A DNA stretch of 64,000 bases from Flavobacterium cerinum (GTDB lineage: Bacteria > Bacteroidota > Bacteroidia > Flavobacteriales > Flavobacteriaceae). Of the stretch, positions 44,673 through 53,613 are shown in pieces. The translations under genes were made by a program, and so were the position numbers. The notes beneath the pieces are model-generated. The model was given only the letters and a program-made list of their open reading frames with translations, searched no databases and was not told the origin of the DNA. Positions within the stretch are counted from its first letter, which is position 1, and each line of letters begins with the position of its first letter. The DNA lies in contig NZ_CP101751.1 of NCBI RefSeq assembly GCF_024496085.1, positions 2,232,001 through 2,296,000 on the forward strand, given 5' to 3'.

Positions 44673-46595
44673 ATGAACTCCAATTATCGTATTCAGGAAT
44701 ATAAGGCCTTATTCTATCGGTTATTTTTAGCGTATTTATTTTATTTTGTAGCTCGTTTATTGTTCTTTACTTATAATTATAAGATACTTAAAGTAGATTC
44801 GGTTACCGATTTCCTGGCTTTGGCTTATCACGGAATGGTTTTCGATACGGCTGCTATATTGTATCTGAATGCCTTGTTTATTGTATTCTCGATCCTGCCT
44901 TTATGGATTACAACTAAAAAGGGATATCAGACATTTTTGTTTTATCTCTATTTTGTTTTTAATCTTATCGGATATGCGACGAATTTTATAGACTTTATCT
45001 ACTATCGTTTTACTTATGCCCGGACTACGATTGCTTTTATGGATATCATAAAAAACGAATCGAATAAAGGGAATATGTTTTCGCGTTTTATTGTGAGCTA
45101 CTGGCATGTTTATCTGTTGTTCTTTTTATGTGCTTTCCTTTGGATTTATTTGTATAAAAAAGTGAAGATAAAAGAGGTGGTGGCCGACAATAAAATGAAA
45201 TATTTCCTGTCTTCTGTTTTAGGACTTGTTGTAATTGCGGTTATGGCTGTAGGCGGAATTAGAGGCGACTTCAAAAAGAGTACACGTCCTATTAATATTG
45301 TTGATGCGAACCGTTATGTAACAAAACCGGAACATGCGGATATTGTTTTGAATACTCCTTTTGCCATCATACGAACAATGCGAACCACTAGCTTTAAAAA
45401 GGTGAATTTTGTGACGCCGGAAGTAGTGAATCGCGAACTGGAACCGATTAAGTTGTATAAAAACAATCCTAAGACGAAACCGAATATTGTGATCTTTATT
45501 ACGGAAAGTTACGGACGGGAATATATCGGTGCGTTTAATAAGGATTCTAAAATACCGGAATTTGTAAGTTATACACCGTTTATCGATTCGTTGGCGCAAC
45601 ACAGTCTTATTTTTACGAATGCGTTTGCAAACGGAAGTAAGTCAATTCACGGAATGTCTTCCGTTTTAGCGGGTATTCCATCTTTTCAGGATGCGTTTAC
45701 CTCGTCACCTTATCCGAAACAAAAAATCCAGTCGTTGGTGTCTACTTTAAAAGAGGAGGGTTATGATACTTCTTTCTTCCACGGTGCGCCAAACGGATCA
45801 ATGGGCTTCCTGGGATTTGGAAACATACTTGGTTTTGATCACTATTATGGTAAAACGGAATACAATAATGATGCGGATTTTGACGGTTCCTGGGGAATTT
45901 GGGATGAGCCGTTCTTTCAATATATGAAGCAAACGTTCGATAAGAAAAAACAACCTTTTATGGGGACTATCTTTACGGTATCGTCTCATGAACCGTTCGT
46001 GATTCCTGAAAAATACAAAGGAAAATTCCCGATGGGGACCATACCGATGCATCAGGTAGTGGGTTATACGGATTATGCGTTTAAAAAATTCTTTGAAGCG
46101 GCTCGTAAAGAACCGTGGTTTCAAAATACGATTTTTGTGATTACGGCCGACCATTGTAATCAGGTGGCGTATGGCGAATATGAGAAAGTGATAAATCGTT
46201 CGGCGGTGCCTATTCTAATCTATAAACCGGACGGAAGTCTGAAAGGTGAAAATAAAGAACTGGCACAGCAAATAGATATTTATCCAACTTTATTGGATAT
46301 GATCGGTTATGATAAACCATTTAGAAGCTGGGGAAGAAGCTTAGTGGGTGAAAAATCGATAAAACCTTTTGTGATTAATTATAACGGTACGCAATACCAG
46401 TTCCAAAGAGGAAATTATATCTGTTTATTTGACGGTAAAAAAGCAACCGGTTTCTACGCCATTAGCGATAAGGGACTGGAAAAAAATCTGATTGCCAATC
46501 GAAACAAGGAAATGGATGATTTAGAGATTGCCTGTAAAGCCTTTTTACAGGATTACTATGAGCGAATCATTGATAAAAAAATGTACGCGAAATAA
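44673..46595 (+). CDS. LTA synthase-family membrane sulfatase/phosphoglycerol transferase
   Basis: 640 residues. About five N-terminal membrane helices (to residue 190) are followed by an extracytoplasmic sulfatase-fold domain. The active-site nucleophile region is IVIFITESYGREYIGAF, and the distal metal motif is FVITADHCNQ. Such proteins transfer phosphoglycerol or phosphoethanolamine to cell-surface polymers or lipids; the acceptor in Bacteroidetes is unknown, as these do not make lipoteichoic acid. Closed by a terminator at 46625. Confidence 0.88.
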   Translation: MNSNYRIQEYKALFYRLFLAYLFYFVARLLFFTYNYKILKVDSVTDFLALAYHGMVFDTAAILYLNALFIVFSILPLWITTKKGYQTFLFYLYFVFNLIGYATNFIDFIYYRFTYARTTIAFMDIIKNESNKGNMFSRFIVSYWHVYLLFFLCAFLWIYLYKKVKIKEVVADNKMKYFLSSVLGLVVIAVMAVGGIRGDFKKSTRPINIVDANRYVTKPEHADIVLNTPFAIIRTMRTTSFKKVNFVTPEVVNRELEPIKLYKNNPKTKPNIVIFITESYGREYIGAFNKDSKIPEFVSYTPFIDSLAQHSLIFTNAFANGSKSIHGMSSVLAGIPSFQDAFTSSPYPKQKIQSLVSTLKEEGYDTSFFHGAPNGSMGFLGFGNILGFDHYYGKTEYNNDADFDGSWGIWDEPFFQYMKQTFDKKKQPFMGTIFTVSSHEPFVIPEKYKGKFPMGTIPMHQVVGYTDYAFKKFFEAARKEPWFQNTIFVITADHCNQVAYGEYEKVINRSAVPILIYKPDGSLKGENKELAQQIDIYPTLLDMIGYDKPFRSWGRSLVGEKSIKPFVINYNGTQYQFQRGNYICLFDGKKATGFYAISDKGLEKNLIANRNKEMDDLEIACKAFLQDYYERIIDKKMYAK

Positions 46596-46624
46596 AGCTT
46601 AAATTACAATTTAGACTACAATGA

Positions 46625-46650
46625 ACTCCGGTAAAAGCCGGAGTTTTTCT
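46625..46650 (+). terminator. terminator after the LtaS-like gene
   Basis: ACTCCGGTAAAAGCCGGAGT followed by TTTTTCTTTT. Nearly identical (one mismatch over 24 bases) to the terminator at 54442-54467 at the other end of the peptide cluster. Confidence 0.85.
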
Positions 46651-46790
46651 TTTAAAATAGGGCAGATACAAAATAGAATTTCGAATGGTTTTAAAAGGGT
46701 TATCTATGCTATCTTATTAATTAACAGAAGGTAAAATAGGTTTTTTTAAATAAAAAGATGGTTCAATTGTTTTTTTTTGTAATTTAGTTT

Positions 46791-46807
46791 TGGTACAATT
46801 TGTACCA
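46791..46807. promoter_or_regulatory. perfect 17-bp inverted repeat, operator candidate
   Basis: TGGTACAATTTGTACCA has 8-bp perfect arms around a single central T. It directly overlaps a possible -7 box (TAGTTTTG, 46785-46792), about 185 bases before the LuxR-type regulator. There is no T run, so it is not a terminator. Confidence 0.55.
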
Positions 46808-46991
46808 TAAAACATTTTATATGTAGTTATTTTTGTGTAAAAAATGTCAAATCAGGGGTTTGTACTCATGGTTAAATCAACGATACTATTTAATTTTATT
46901 CGATCAATTTAATTTGGTTTTAATTTAGGATGAACGAATAGAATTGGTGTTGTTTACTTACTGCTTTTTTAATATGTTAATTAGATTTTAA

Positions 46992-47648
46992 ATGTTAAAA
47001 GTTGCCATAATAGATGATCATAAGCTGATACGAGACAGCCTGAAGCTGATGATAAGCTCTTTCTCTAATATGGAAGTGGTTTTTGAATCGGTAAATGATC
47101 CCTTTTTATTGCAAAAAATAAATGACAAAAAGGTTGATATAATATTGTTACATATACAAGTGCCTCATGTGCAGAGTTATGAAGCTTGTATCCGACTTCA
47201 TGAGCTTTATCCGAATTCCAAAATATTGATTCTCTCTCAGTATGACGATAAATACAGCATTCGTAAAATTGTAGAATGCGGTGCGCATGGCTATCTTTCT
47301 AAAAATTCGGACCCGGAGCAATTTCAAAAAGCTATAGTGAGTATTCATAAAAAAGGATTCTATTTTGATGCTGATATTGCCGAAGTGCTACATGATATTC
47401 TGTTAATCGGTAAGAATTCCAATAAGTTATCGGATCCTTTGGGGAAACTTTCGGAACGGGAAATGGAAGTTATTAAGCTGGCGGCTAAAGGGCACCCGAA
47501 TACTTTAATTGCTGATAAAATGTTTATCAATGTGCGAACGGTTGAAGCACATAGAAAACGGATAATGGAAAAAGCAGGTGCTAAAAACTTCACTAATGTA
47601 ATCCTAAAGGCATTAAAGCATCACTACCTGACGATACGGGATTTGTAA
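46992..47648 (+). CDS. LuxR/NarL-type response regulator lacking the phospho-Asp
   Basis: 218 residues: receiver (1-120) and LuxR HTH (SEREMEVIKLAAKGHPNTLIADKMFINVRTVEAHRKRIM, about 150-190). Acidic residues D8 and D9, S82 and K104 of the receiver are kept, but the phospho-acceptor is His: IILLHIQVP, residue 54, where LLDIQMP is normal. It therefore cannot be activated by aspartyl phosphorylation in the usual way. It lies upstream of the peptide cluster, same strand, and is the obvious candidate regulator of it. Confidence 0.9.
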   Translation: MLKVAIIDDHKLIRDSLKLMISSFSNMEVVFESVNDPFLLQKINDKKVDIILLHIQVPHVQSYEACIRLHELYPNSKILILSQYDDKYSIRKIVECGAHGYLSKNSDPEQFQKAIVSIHKKGFYFDADIAEVLHDILLIGKNSNKLSDPLGKLSEREMEVIKLAAKGHPNTLIADKMFINVRTVEAHRKRIMEKAGAKNFTNVILKALKHHYLTIRDL

Positions 47649-47939
47649 CTCACCTGTATTGCCTCTTTTTTCTGTTTGGTAAAAAAATGATTATAACTAT
47701 AGTCTTTTTACCTATCAAAATGTAGTATTTATACGATACCTACTTTTTTTAAAATACTGTAATTTAGTGAAATAGTTTTTTATACTAATATTATAATTAT
47801 GTCATATTGGTAATTTGATATATATGATATTAAAAACTATAATCAGATTGATGTGATCATTGTTGGATGTGTAAACATGATCGCGCTGTCTTTTTGTTGT
47901 TCTGAATTCAATCAATTCTAACCTAATAAATTAACATTT
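47649..47939. other. leader region of the peptide cluster
   Basis: 291 bases between the regulator and the precursor gene, very AT-rich. I see no exact TTG-N-TAnnTTTG match and no strong terminator, so the cluster may be transcribed from a regulated promoter here or by read-through. No ORF is supported. Confidence 0.5.
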
Positions 47940-48128
47940 ATGAAAAACATCGGAAACAATTCGAGAGATCTGAAGCTAACAGGCTCTAAAATCTTTATGG
48001 AGTCTAAAAGTCTGGGAAACCAAAGGTTTCTATTTCAGCAAAATTTTATGATGTCATCTGAGCAAATGATTGCTCCGGGAGGAACTACAACATGTATGGG
48101 CTGTACTTGTACTTCATGTTGCTGCTAA
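47940..48128 (+). CDS. streptolysin S-like (LAP/TOMM) precursor peptide
   Basis: 62 residues. The leader (1-48) has no Cys and ends MIAPGG, like the VAPGG cleavage region of streptolysin S. The core (49-62) is TTTCMGCTCTSCCC: six Cys, five Thr and one Ser out of 14, so 12 residues could become thiazol(in)e or (methyl)oxazol(in)e rings. It is followed by genes for all expected maturation enzymes (dehydrogenase, leader-binding E1-like protein, YcaO cyclodehydratase, CPBP protease). A metallothionein is the main alternative, but the operon argues against it. The final product would be a small, strongly modified toxin or signal. Confidence 0.9.
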   Translation: MKNIGNNSRDLKLTGSKIFMESKSLGNQRFLFQQNFMMSSEQMIAPGGTTTCMGCTCTSCCC

Positions 48129-48176
48129 TATCTTTAAGTTATAACCAAATCGTACAAATTAAAAATTTAAGAAAAA

Positions 48177-48734
48177 ATGGGAAATAATAGTGAATTTAAG
48201 ATCACAGGGGTGATGGATAAACCGCTGGCAAAACTAATAATGGTTAATATTCCTGCGCCTAACGTGGGAGAAGGACGTGATTTTTACAATGCTCTTTTCG
48301 GAACTCCTTTTGCACGTTCGTTACATGAAGAGGAAAGTTACCATGCTCCGGTTTCTGCCGGTGTAAAAGTGGATATTTCAAGACCACATGTGGATGGTCA
48401 ACCGATAGCGGCAACACTAGCCGTACAAAATTTAGAAGATTCGCTTAAAAGTATTAGTAAGCACGGAGGAAGAGTCCTTGAGCGTGACTTGTCTTTGGAT
48501 ATACAGGAACATTTCAGAACGGCCTTGACACAAAACTGGAAAGCAATTTATAATGCCGCACCGGGAAAATCAATGGGGAAATCGGCTTGTATTATGGATC
48601 CCTTCGGTAATATTTTATATCTGGTGGAATTAGAGGACTGGGCCGAAAAAGCTTTTCAAGACGGACACCTGAATTTAATTGTACAAGGGCTTATACATGG
48701 TAATGCAATGCGATTAAGTAACGCCTTATTTTAG
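48177..48734 (+). CDS. VOC-family (glyoxalase/bleomycin-resistance fold) protein
   Basis: 185 residues. From about residue 13 it is a VOC domain: KLIMVNIPAPNVGEGRDFYNALFGTPF, then CIMDPFGNILYLVELEDW at the end. The first 12 residues (MGNNSEFKITGV) look like an extension and resemble the precursor leader (GNNSRDLKLTG). An internal ATG at 48213 preceded by AGGGG is an alternative start. VOC proteins include drug-sequestering resistance proteins and metal enzymes. Position right after the precursor suggests immunity or a tailoring step; neither is shown. Confidence 0.8.
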   Translation: MGNNSEFKITGVMDKPLAKLIMVNIPAPNVGEGRDFYNALFGTPFARSLHEEESYHAPVSAGVKVDISRPHVDGQPIAATLAVQNLEDSLKSISKHGGRVLERDLSLDIQEHFRTALTQNWKAIYNAAPGKSMGKSACIMDPFGNILYLVELEDWAEKAFQDGHLNLIVQGLIHGNAMRLSNALF

Positions 48735-48754
48735 ACTTAAGACTTTTGAACAGT

Positions 48755-49708
48755 ATGAACAATGAAGAAGAGCTACTAGAAGAAAAAGAATTACTGGAAG
48801 AACAAGCGGGATTTGAAATGCTTGGGCAGGCGATCGAGATGAATTCGACCCGAACAATGAGCCTGAGCTTTACGTCTACTGGTCTTAGAACAAGTGAATT
48901 AAAATACCGATGTATCAATGCTGATGATCGACTGGCTGAAACTTTTTTAGTCAATTCAAGATTATTGAGAAACGAGCTGGAATCGACAGCTTCAATGTTA
49001 CATTATTTTGAGGAACCGGTTACTAAGATGCTTTCATTGCCGAGAGGTAATGCACAGACTTCTCAGAAAAAAATATTTTTACCCAAACGGTTGGATCTGA
49101 ATGTTTTTTTGGGAGATGCCATAGTAAACAGAAAATCGGTACGACAATATACCGGTGACGATATCCCGCTTGACTTTTTAGCTACAATTCTATTTGCTGC
49201 CGGAGGTGTTACGCACAAAGCAACAACAACTCTGGCTACCGGGGAAGAAGTGGAGTTAAAGTTCAGATCACCTCCCAGCGGTGGCGGACTCTATCCGATT
49301 GACCTGGCCGTAATGGTTAACAATGTACGCGGCCTTGCTAAAGGAATTTACAAATACGATGGTGATCAGCATATACTGGCACCGTGGTTAGGCGCCGATG
49401 ATGCCGATGCGGTACTCAGAACAATGGCCTTCCCGGAAGAAGTGATTTCAGCGCAGCGATCGTCTGCTATAATTCTTTTAATTGCCCGTCCCTGGAGAAG
49501 CATGCGTAAGTATGGAACAAGGGGAATGCGGCTTGTATTTATGGAATCAGGCTATATTTCTCAGAATATACACCTTTCGACTCAAGCTTTAGGGTTTGGT
49601 AGTGTGGATTGTTCGGGAATGTATGATGATGAATTAAACAAAGCAATCAAGCTGGATGGTGTGTTTTCAACGGTAGTACATTCTATCCTGATTGGCTGTC
49701 CGGAATAA
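48755..49708 (+). CDS. SagB-type FMN dehydrogenase
   Basis: 317 residues from the ATG at 48755 (a TTG nine bases earlier is less likely). The acidic N-terminus leads into a nitroreductase-fold domain with RKSVRQYTGDD, SPPSGGGLYPIDLAV and VFMESGYISQNIHLSTQALGFGSVDCSG, typical of SagB/thiazole-forming peptide maturases. With FMN it oxidises thiazolines/oxazolines to aromatic thiazoles/oxazoles. Part of the cluster after the VOC gene, 20 bases downstream. Confidence 0.92.
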   Translation: MNNEEELLEEKELLEEQAGFEMLGQAIEMNSTRTMSLSFTSTGLRTSELKYRCINADDRLAETFLVNSRLLRNELESTASMLHYFEEPVTKMLSLPRGNAQTSQKKIFLPKRLDLNVFLGDAIVNRKSVRQYTGDDIPLDFLATILFAAGGVTHKATTTLATGEEVELKFRSPPSGGGLYPIDLAVMVNNVRGLAKGIYKYDGDQHILAPWLGADDADAVLRTMAFPEEVISAQRSSAIILLIARPWRSMRKYGTRGMRLVFMESGYISQNIHLSTQALGFGSVDCSGMYDDELNKAIKLDGVFSTVVHSILIGCPE

Positions 49709-49735
49709 TTTTACTCTAATAAATTTTAATCACTT

Positions 49736-50758
49736 ATGGGAAACCTCGCAATAAAAAGATTTTTCACCTTAATTATGCATAGCCCTGATGAGGTCGAAAT
49801 TAGAAATGGCGTCTGGAATACAACGTCATTTTCATTAAAAGACGACCATCAAAAAGGAATTTTGGCTGAAATTGTCAGATCATTGGACGGCAATTTTTCA
49901 GCATTGGAAATCGCGAAGAATCTCAACTGTAAACGTAAAGAAGTTGAAGATGTAATCGATTATCTGGATCAGCTCGGTATACTGGAAGATGGTCCGGGTT
50001 CTGCTCTCGATTATTATCTGGATACTATTGTACCTACCTTGATGGGAAGTGAAACACAATCGGAAAAGAAAGTAATTTTACTCGGATCAAGTGTATTAAC
50101 GCAGGAATTACGTAAACTTTTGGAATCAAGCGAGAGTAATATCAAGATTTCTGAGATAACCGAACTTCCGGCTCAGGTATACGAAAATGGAGGAGAATGG
50201 CGATTTGACGGCTTAAAAAATACGTTAATGCTGGAACAATTCAAGTCCTTTTCCGATTCATTTCTAATCGGTGCGTTTTCATCTATCGATACACTGGCTT
50301 TCGAAGCGGTTAACCGGGCTTCAATTGAATATGGATTTCCGTGGCTTCATTTGGCAGTTGACGGACCAATGATCATTGTAGGACCGTTATTTACGCCGTC
50401 TAAAGGACCTTGCTATGAATGTTTTGAAAAACGGGTATCGTTAAACTTACGAAATCACGCTTCTTATGTCGACTATAAAAATGCCCTGACAGAAAAAAGG
50501 ATTAAAAACGGAGTGGTGCCTATCGATGGAATTCTCGCGAATCTTGCGGCATCCCATGCTGCTCTTGAAGCATTAAACTTTTTGAATACAGGACAGTCTT
50601 TTACTTTTGGTAAAGCACTTTGCATTTATATTCCGACGATGGAGTTCTCGTATAATGAAGTTTTACGTTTACCGGGATGTCATGCCTGCGGATCGCTAAC
50701 CGAGCTGGAGGATACGGAATTGTATTTTGATGTCAGAAACATATTTAATGAAAGCTGA
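49736..50758 (+). CDS. SagC-type E1-like, leader-binding cyclodehydratase partner
   Basis: 340 residues. A winged-helix, RRE-like N-terminal domain (about 35-85, ILAEIVRSLDGNFSALEIAKNL) should bind the precursor leader. The rest is E1/ThiF-like with four zinc cysteines as two CxxC pairs (C226/C229 in GPCYECF and C315/C318 in GCHACG). The nucleotide loop is degenerate (VILLGSSVLTQE), as expected for a partner that does not itself use ATP. It works with the YcaO protein encoded next. Confidence 0.9.
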   Translation: MGNLAIKRFFTLIMHSPDEVEIRNGVWNTTSFSLKDDHQKGILAEIVRSLDGNFSALEIAKNLNCKRKEVEDVIDYLDQLGILEDGPGSALDYYLDTIVPTLMGSETQSEKKVILLGSSVLTQELRKLLESSESNIKISEITELPAQVYENGGEWRFDGLKNTLMLEQFKSFSDSFLIGAFSSIDTLAFEAVNRASIEYGFPWLHLAVDGPMIIVGPLFTPSKGPCYECFEKRVSLNLRNHASYVDYKNALTEKRIKNGVVPIDGILANLAASHAALEALNFLNTGQSFTFGKALCIYIPTMEFSYNEVLRLPGCHACGSLTELEDTELYFDVRNIFNES

Positions 50759-52118
50759 TATGAATATCTCATCTACTATAAAATTTCAGAATGATCATTT
50801 TTCAGCTGTTACCCATAAGCTACAGCAAAAAATGGTGAGCCCTTTATGCGGATTGGTACAACGTGTCAGTTATATGAATCGCAGTACTAATGATGCAACG
50901 TTTATGACGGCCGGAGGAGAGTTAACAGGTGTACATATCCTGCGTAATCAGAAAAATCCCGGTCCTAATGCTTATCATATCGGCGGCGGTGGTTTTTTAC
51001 AGGATGAACCGTTAATCCGGGTGTTGGCTGAATCGGCCGAGCGTTATGCGCAACTTACCTCGGCACTTTATATGCAATCTAAAATTAAGTTTCACTCTTT
51101 TCAGGAAGGTGCTGCTATGGGATTAAAGCAGATTTCAAAAAGTGCTTTTACTTTATTCGGAGCTGATCAATATGAAGAAGAAGGATTTCCGTTTACGAAA
51201 TTTTCTGAAGAGGTTCCGATGGGGTGGATAAAAATGCAATCGCTTACTCATGAGGATTTCAGCTATGTTCCGGCACAATTTTCCCTTGTTGGCTATGTAC
51301 CGAGGATATCGAAAGGGGAACAATGGCTTTTTTCGGCTGTTTCGACCGGTTCGGCTGCTCATGTATCGCATACCCGTGCATTGCGTTCCGGAATTCTGGA
51401 ATTGATACAGATTGATGCGGCTATGGGACATTGGTATTCCGATGGCCTGGCTCCGAGAATAATTTTCGATAATCGAACGAAAGGAATCGAAAAGATTATA
51501 AAAAAGCAGTTTAATACGACAAGCCTGATACCGACATTCTATTATTTAAAGTCAGCTGATTTACCCGGTATTTCGGTGGCTTGTATTGTAAGAGATGATC
51601 AAAATCTCCCGGCAGCAAGTGTTGGTCTGGGTTGTGATATGACGCTTGAATCGGCGATGTATAAAGCTTTGTTGGAAGCTGTTGCTGTCGTGCAATTGGT
51701 AAAACTGAATTTATTGTATTTGCCGAAAGAACAAAAAAGTATTCTGACGCACGGCGGGGAAATTGAATATCTGAATTTTGATTCAAATGTTGCGCGCTAC
51801 GCCTTTCCGGTACATGCTAAAACATTAGACGATAAATTTATTTCAAAAGGTATTCCGGCGCAAGATTTACCGGCTGATTCGACGATGTCTTATGAAGAAG
51901 AGCTGCAACATTTAATTGATGCATTTAAACGTAACAATTTTGATTTGTTCGGCATTGATATGACAACTCCGGAAATTGATGAGCTTGGAATCAAGACGGT
52001 CAGAGCCTGGTCGCCGAATACGCTGGCGCTTTGTTTGCCAACCCGTCCGCAGGGACATCATATACGATTTGCGAAATACGGAGGTTGTACTCATTTTAAT
52101 CCACATCCTTATGCTTAA
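50748..52118 (+). CDS. SagD-type YcaO cyclodehydratase
   Basis: About 456 residues. YcaO ATP/Mg motifs are visible in RVLAESAERYAQL and RALRSGILELIQIDAAMGHWY; the C-terminus ends NPHPYA, near the proline-rich end of azoline-forming YcaOs. It uses ATP to cyclise Cys, Ser and Thr of the precursor to azolines. Start uncertain: ATG at 50730, 50748 or 50760, all in frame and overlapping or touching the end of the SagC-type gene, which implies coupled translation. Confidence 0.92.
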   Translation: MKADMNISSTIKFQNDHFSAVTHKLQQKMVSPLCGLVQRVSYMNRSTNDATFMTAGGELTGVHILRNQKNPGPNAYHIGGGGFLQDEPLIRVLAESAERYAQLTSALYMQSKIKFHSFQEGAAMGLKQISKSAFTLFGADQYEEEGFPFTKFSEEVPMGWIKMQSLTHEDFSYVPAQFSLVGYVPRISKGEQWLFSAVSTGSAAHVSHTRALRSGILELIQIDAAMGHWYSDGLAPRIIFDNRTKGIEKIIKKQFNTTSLIPTFYYLKSADLPGISVACIVRDDQNLPAASVGLGCDMTLESAMYKALLEAVAVVQLVKLNLLYLPKEQKSILTHGGEIEYLNFDSNVARYAFPVHAKTLDDKFISKGIPAQDLPADSTMSYEEELQHLIDAFKRNNFDLFGIDMTTPEIDELGIKTVRAWSPNTLALCLPTRPQGHHIRFAKYGGCTHFNPHPYA

Positions 52119-52857
52119 TATCGATCCGGCCAGTTATTATATATTAGAAATGGTTGTAGTTGTGGCCGGTCTGGGTGTGTTTGGTATTGCAACGCACTTA
52201 CAAAGAGGGTATTTTCGTTTTGTACCGTATATATACATGCAGTTGCTAACGATGATCATTATAATTCTAACCGGATTGTTAACGATAGGGTTATCCCGAT
52301 TCAATTCCGGTAATGGAATAAGAATAATGTTGGCGGTTATTACGGCCATTCCGCTTGCCTATGTTTCTTTTTATTTGAATAACCGTATAGTAGGTAAATA
52401 TTTGAATAAAAAGAGAGATCAGGGACGAAAGAATCGGGTAGGACTTCAGCAGATAATGATCAGTAATGCCAACCGAAAAAAGGAAAATACGATAGGGAAT
52501 GCAGTTACAAAACCTAAAAATGAAGAATGGATATTATTGTTTACACTGGTAGCTACCGCTGTTTTGGAAGAGATTATTTTTCGGGGTATATTAATTAGCT
52601 ATGCTTTTAGTCAGACGTATTATTTATTATTTGTGATTGTAATACTAAGTCTGGTTTCATTTTGTAGTGCCCATATCTTTTTCGGAAGTATTCATATTCT
52701 GGCTAAGTTGCCTTTAGCGCTATGTTGTTTAGTAAGTCTTATCGTTTTTGAAAACCTGGTAGGTGCGATATTGATTCATGTTATTTTTAACTGGAGAATA
52801 TGGTTGAAATCGGAACCGGGAACCTTAAGTTATTATTTTACCGTCTACAAAAAATAA
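52111..52857 (+). CDS. SagE-type CPBP intramembrane protease
   Basis: 248 residues from the ATG at 52111, which overlaps the YcaO stop by 8 bases. About six to eight membrane helices. All CPBP motifs are intact: E153-E154-x-x-F-R158, FxxxH ending at H188, and H223xxxN227. In streptolysin S clusters SagE is the CPBP protein proposed to remove the leader and/or give self-immunity. Here the likely cut is after APGG of the precursor. Confidence 0.88.
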   Translation: MLNIDPASYYILEMVVVVAGLGVFGIATHLQRGYFRFVPYIYMQLLTMIIIILTGLLTIGLSRFNSGNGIRIMLAVITAIPLAYVSFYLNNRIVGKYLNKKRDQGRKNRVGLQQIMISNANRKKENTIGNAVTKPKNEEWILLFTLVATAVLEEIIFRGILISYAFSQTYYLLFVIVILSLVSFCSAHIFFGSIHILAKLPLALCCLVSLIVFENLVGAILIHVIFNWRIWLKSEPGTLSYYFTVYKK

Positions 52858-52863
52858 GTCAAG

Positions 52864-53613
52864 ATGAATCATCCGCAAGATTGGTATAAAACAAAAGAGC
52901 AGGCTGAAGGATACCAGGAGTTTCAAAAGAGCTATATGGGACCGAGCCGATTCCTTTGTTTGCAATTGGCCGGTCGGAAAATAGGAACTTCACCGTTACG
53001 GATTTTGGATCTCGGATGTGGTACCGGTGCCGCTGTTCCGATGCTACGGGAATTATTTCCGGAAGCAAAGATTACAGGAGTCGATATTGAGCCGGAGATG
53101 CTGGATGTGGCTAAAAGGTTATATGAAGATTCTAATATTGAATTTTTAGAAGGCAGTAGCCAAAAATTTCCTTACGAAATAGGGGAATTTGATTTTATAT
53201 TCAGTTTTTCATCTTTTCGTTTATGGGATAATCCGGTTTTGTGTTTAAAAGAAATACAAAAACATTTAAGCGCTAACGGATTGGCTTATATAGCCGATTT
53301 AAGAAAAGATATTTCTTCTCAGATACAATCGGAAGCCTTAAAAAAGACCAGTGATTTTAAAAGTCTTGTTGAAGAGCAAATAGAATCGGCATATACAATT
53401 GATGAAGTAGAAAATCTTTTGGATAAAGCAGACATAAGCGATTATTTAATTTATGATCAACCATTCAGTGTGCTGTTTCAAAACAGGGCACAACAAAAAA
53501 GAATAACCGAAAAGCTGGCAGAATTTACAATAGATTCTGATGCGCTTAACGCCAAACAAAACCTTCATTCGATGCTGTATCATTTATTTATCTATCCTGA
53601 AAATCATGAGTAA
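52864..53613 (+). CDS. class I SAM-dependent methyltransferase of the peptide cluster
   Basis: 249 residues with SAM site RILDLGCGTGAAVPML (about 45-60), GVDIEPEMLDVAKRL and FDFIFSFSSFRLWDNP. It is embedded between the two CPBP genes (6-base gap before, 8-base overlap after), so it belongs to the operon. By analogy with N-methyltransferases of plantazolicin-type clusters it may methylate the peptide; the target is not known. Confidence 0.85.
   Translation: MNHPQDWYKTKEQAEGYQEFQKSYMGPSRFLCLQLAGRKIGTSPLRILDLGCGTGAAVPMLRELFPEAKITGVDIEPEMLDVAKRLYEDSNIEFLEGSSQKFPYEIGEFDFIFSFSSFRLWDNPVLCLKEIQKHLSANGLAYIADLRKDISSQIQSEALKKTSDFKSLVEEQIESAYTIDEVENLLDKADISDYLIYDQPFSVLFQNRAQQKRITEKLAEFTIDSDALNAKQNLHSMLYHLFIYPENHE

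Larger units (their letters stand above)
46596..46991. other. intergenic stretch with terminator and an inverted repeat
   Basis: About 395 bases holding the terminator at 46625-46650, a possible -7 box TAGTTTTG (46785-46792) and the perfect inverted repeat at 46791-46807. No ORF is supported. It forms the left border of the peptide-toxin cluster. Confidence 0.6.

Noticed and set aside
47940..48128. Precursor peptide as a metallothionein
   Set aside because: Cys are confined to the last 11 residues after an APGG site, mixed with Thr/Ser, and a complete set of azole-forming enzymes follows.
51976..52110. N-terminal extension of the SagE-type protein
   Set aside because: The extra 45 residues overlap the YcaO gene in another frame and are Arg-rich, unlike a CPBP protein; the ATG at 52111 gives the normal start and typical operon overlap.
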